DNA of 20,561 nt from a virus. The position numbers were made by a program, and so were the translations under genes. Positions 19,998 to 20,561 of the stretch are shown here, in pieces. Within the stretch, counting starts at the first letter, position 1; the number at the start of each line of letters is the position of its first letter. The stretch is from IMG/VR virus record IMGVR_UViG_3300010368_000156, positions 1-20,561 of that record, one strand, 5' to 3'. The notes beneath the pieces were generated by a model. That model searched no databases. It had not been told where the DNA came from and saw only the letters and a program-made list of their open reading frames with translations.

Positions 19998-20561
19998 TGT
20001 CTGGCTATGTCCTCAAGCAGGCATTCCTGCACCGTAACCGATTTGAGGGACAGAGGGACGAAGGAACATCCGGGTCATTTGATATCCTTCGTGCGGTTGC
20101 CGAGATCAACATCTATGAGAGTATCTTTGTTGCATACCTGACAGGCTCGGTTGTGATTGCGGACACCAGTGCTCTATCATCCACCATCAATTTTCAGGGA
20201 CAGGAAACCATCCGCCTTGTCTGGAATGTCGGTGATGTAGAGTATGACCGTACCTTCTATGTCTATGGTGTATCAGCCGCTGTACGAGGGGACAACGACA
20301 CATCACAGACCTATGTCCTACAAATCATCGAGGAGCATGCCTACCTGTCAGCATTCAAGCATATGCGTGGAAGCTCGGTGGGCAACATCGCCGACATCAT
20401 CGCCAATACACTGTCATCCAAGCTTGACATGGATATGGAGGGCGTTGAGTTCGATCAGTCTTATCATTATGTGCCGGCCACCGAGAATAACCGGACACCC
20501 CTTGAGCTATGTGAATGGCTGGTCGAACGTGCGACATCCCTCTATGGCGAGCCCATGTTCC
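19997..20561 (+). CDS. baseplate hub protein, N-terminal part (partial, 188+ aa)
   Basis: ATG 19997 overlaps the gp53 stop as TAATG, and the frame stays open to the window edge. Visible segments include ILRAVAEINIYESIFVAYLT, GSVVIADTSALSSTINFQGQ with ETIRLVW, an aromatic FYVYGVSAAVRGD, YVLQIIEEHAYLSAFKHM, SSVGNIADIIANTL and PLELCEWLVERATS. The succession (a strand-rich domain with IYESLF/GxxxIxD, then a domain with a repeated 'xExWLxxRA' helix) is the hub pattern related to T4 gp27/gp5-type and gpD-type tail proteins. T4 has gene 5 in this position. Whether the rest includes a lysozyme or spike domain cannot be seen. Confidence 0.65.
   Translation, partial: MSGYVLKQAFLHRNRFEGQRDEGTSGSFDILRAVAEINIYESIFVAYLTGSVVIADTSALSSTINFQGQETIRLVWNVGDVEYDRTFYVYGVSAAVRGDNDTSQTYVLQIIEEHAYLSAFKHMRGSSVGNIADIIANTLSSKLDMDMEGVEFDQSYHYVPATENNRTPLELCEWLVERATSLYGEPMF

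Noticed and set aside
1-20561. tRNA genes, CRISPR arrays, insertion sequences, integrase
   Set aside because: Looked for by eye on both strands; no cloverleaf, regular spaced repeats or recombinase motifs were found. A computed search could still find a diverged tRNA.

Overview
The window is part of the genome of a T4-type contractile-tailed phage (myovirus). The evidence is a set of recognisable T4-family proteins: late-transcription co-activator gp33, helicase loader gp59, ssDNA-binding gp32, gp26-family hub assembly protein, head-completion gp4, a tail-tube-fold protein, a tape-measure-like protein, gp48/54-like tube cap, gp53 wedge and the start of a hub protein. Canonical T4-type late promoters (TATAAATA) are also present. 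The phage is far from T4 itself. Composition is near 50% G+C, and the endolysin is a SleB/CwlJ-type hydrolase, which is common in alphaproteobacteria and their phages, so an alphaproteobacterial host is possible but not shown. No tRNA, CRISPR, integrase or transposase was seen.

Layout. (1) Positions 1-7401, all on +: a dense run of small accessory genes with ATGA/TGATG overlaps and AGGAG ribosome-binding sites. It contains a DUF551-like protein, a predicted OB-fold protein, three related small proteins ending in a WRY motif, a membrane-anchored endolysin whose ribosome-binding site can be masked by a hairpin, a Gly/Tyr-repeat protein, several tiny membrane proteins, gp33 and gp59. (2) 7411-8355: gp32, lacking the zinc-binding cysteines of T4. 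(3) 8356-8693: a 338-base intergenic region with a 19-bp hairpin terminator, degenerate hairpin repeats, a second terminator and then a late promoter. (4) 8694-14974: a late operon on +. It opens with gp26 and an apparent programmed -1 frameshift (T TTT TTC) into a 64-codon extension. Seven tandem paralogous genes follow, then a small two-helix membrane protein with an EF-hand-like loop. (5) 14971-18096 on -: gp4, a small unassigned protein, a tube-fold protein and a tape-measure-like protein. (6) 18147-20561 on +: gp48/54-like, gp53 and a hub protein cut by the window edge. Blocks 5 and 6 are driven by two face-to-face late promoters whose predicted start points fall on the same base.

The most interesting element is the seven-gene array (9598-14709). 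Most members begin with a short peptide resembling the capsid-targeting sequence of T4 internal proteins (MKTYQEFIAE), with a plausible prohead-protease site just before a conserved LYH. The shared core (LYH, S-F-A-R-S, VVFEFD...YKIVPVD, SExEER) has the order of motifs expected in ADP-ribosyltransferase-like folds. The inference is a battery of capsid-packaged, injected effector proteins, functionally analogous to T4 Alt and the internal proteins. Both halves of this inference (packaging and enzyme fold) come from motifs read by eye and are unproven.
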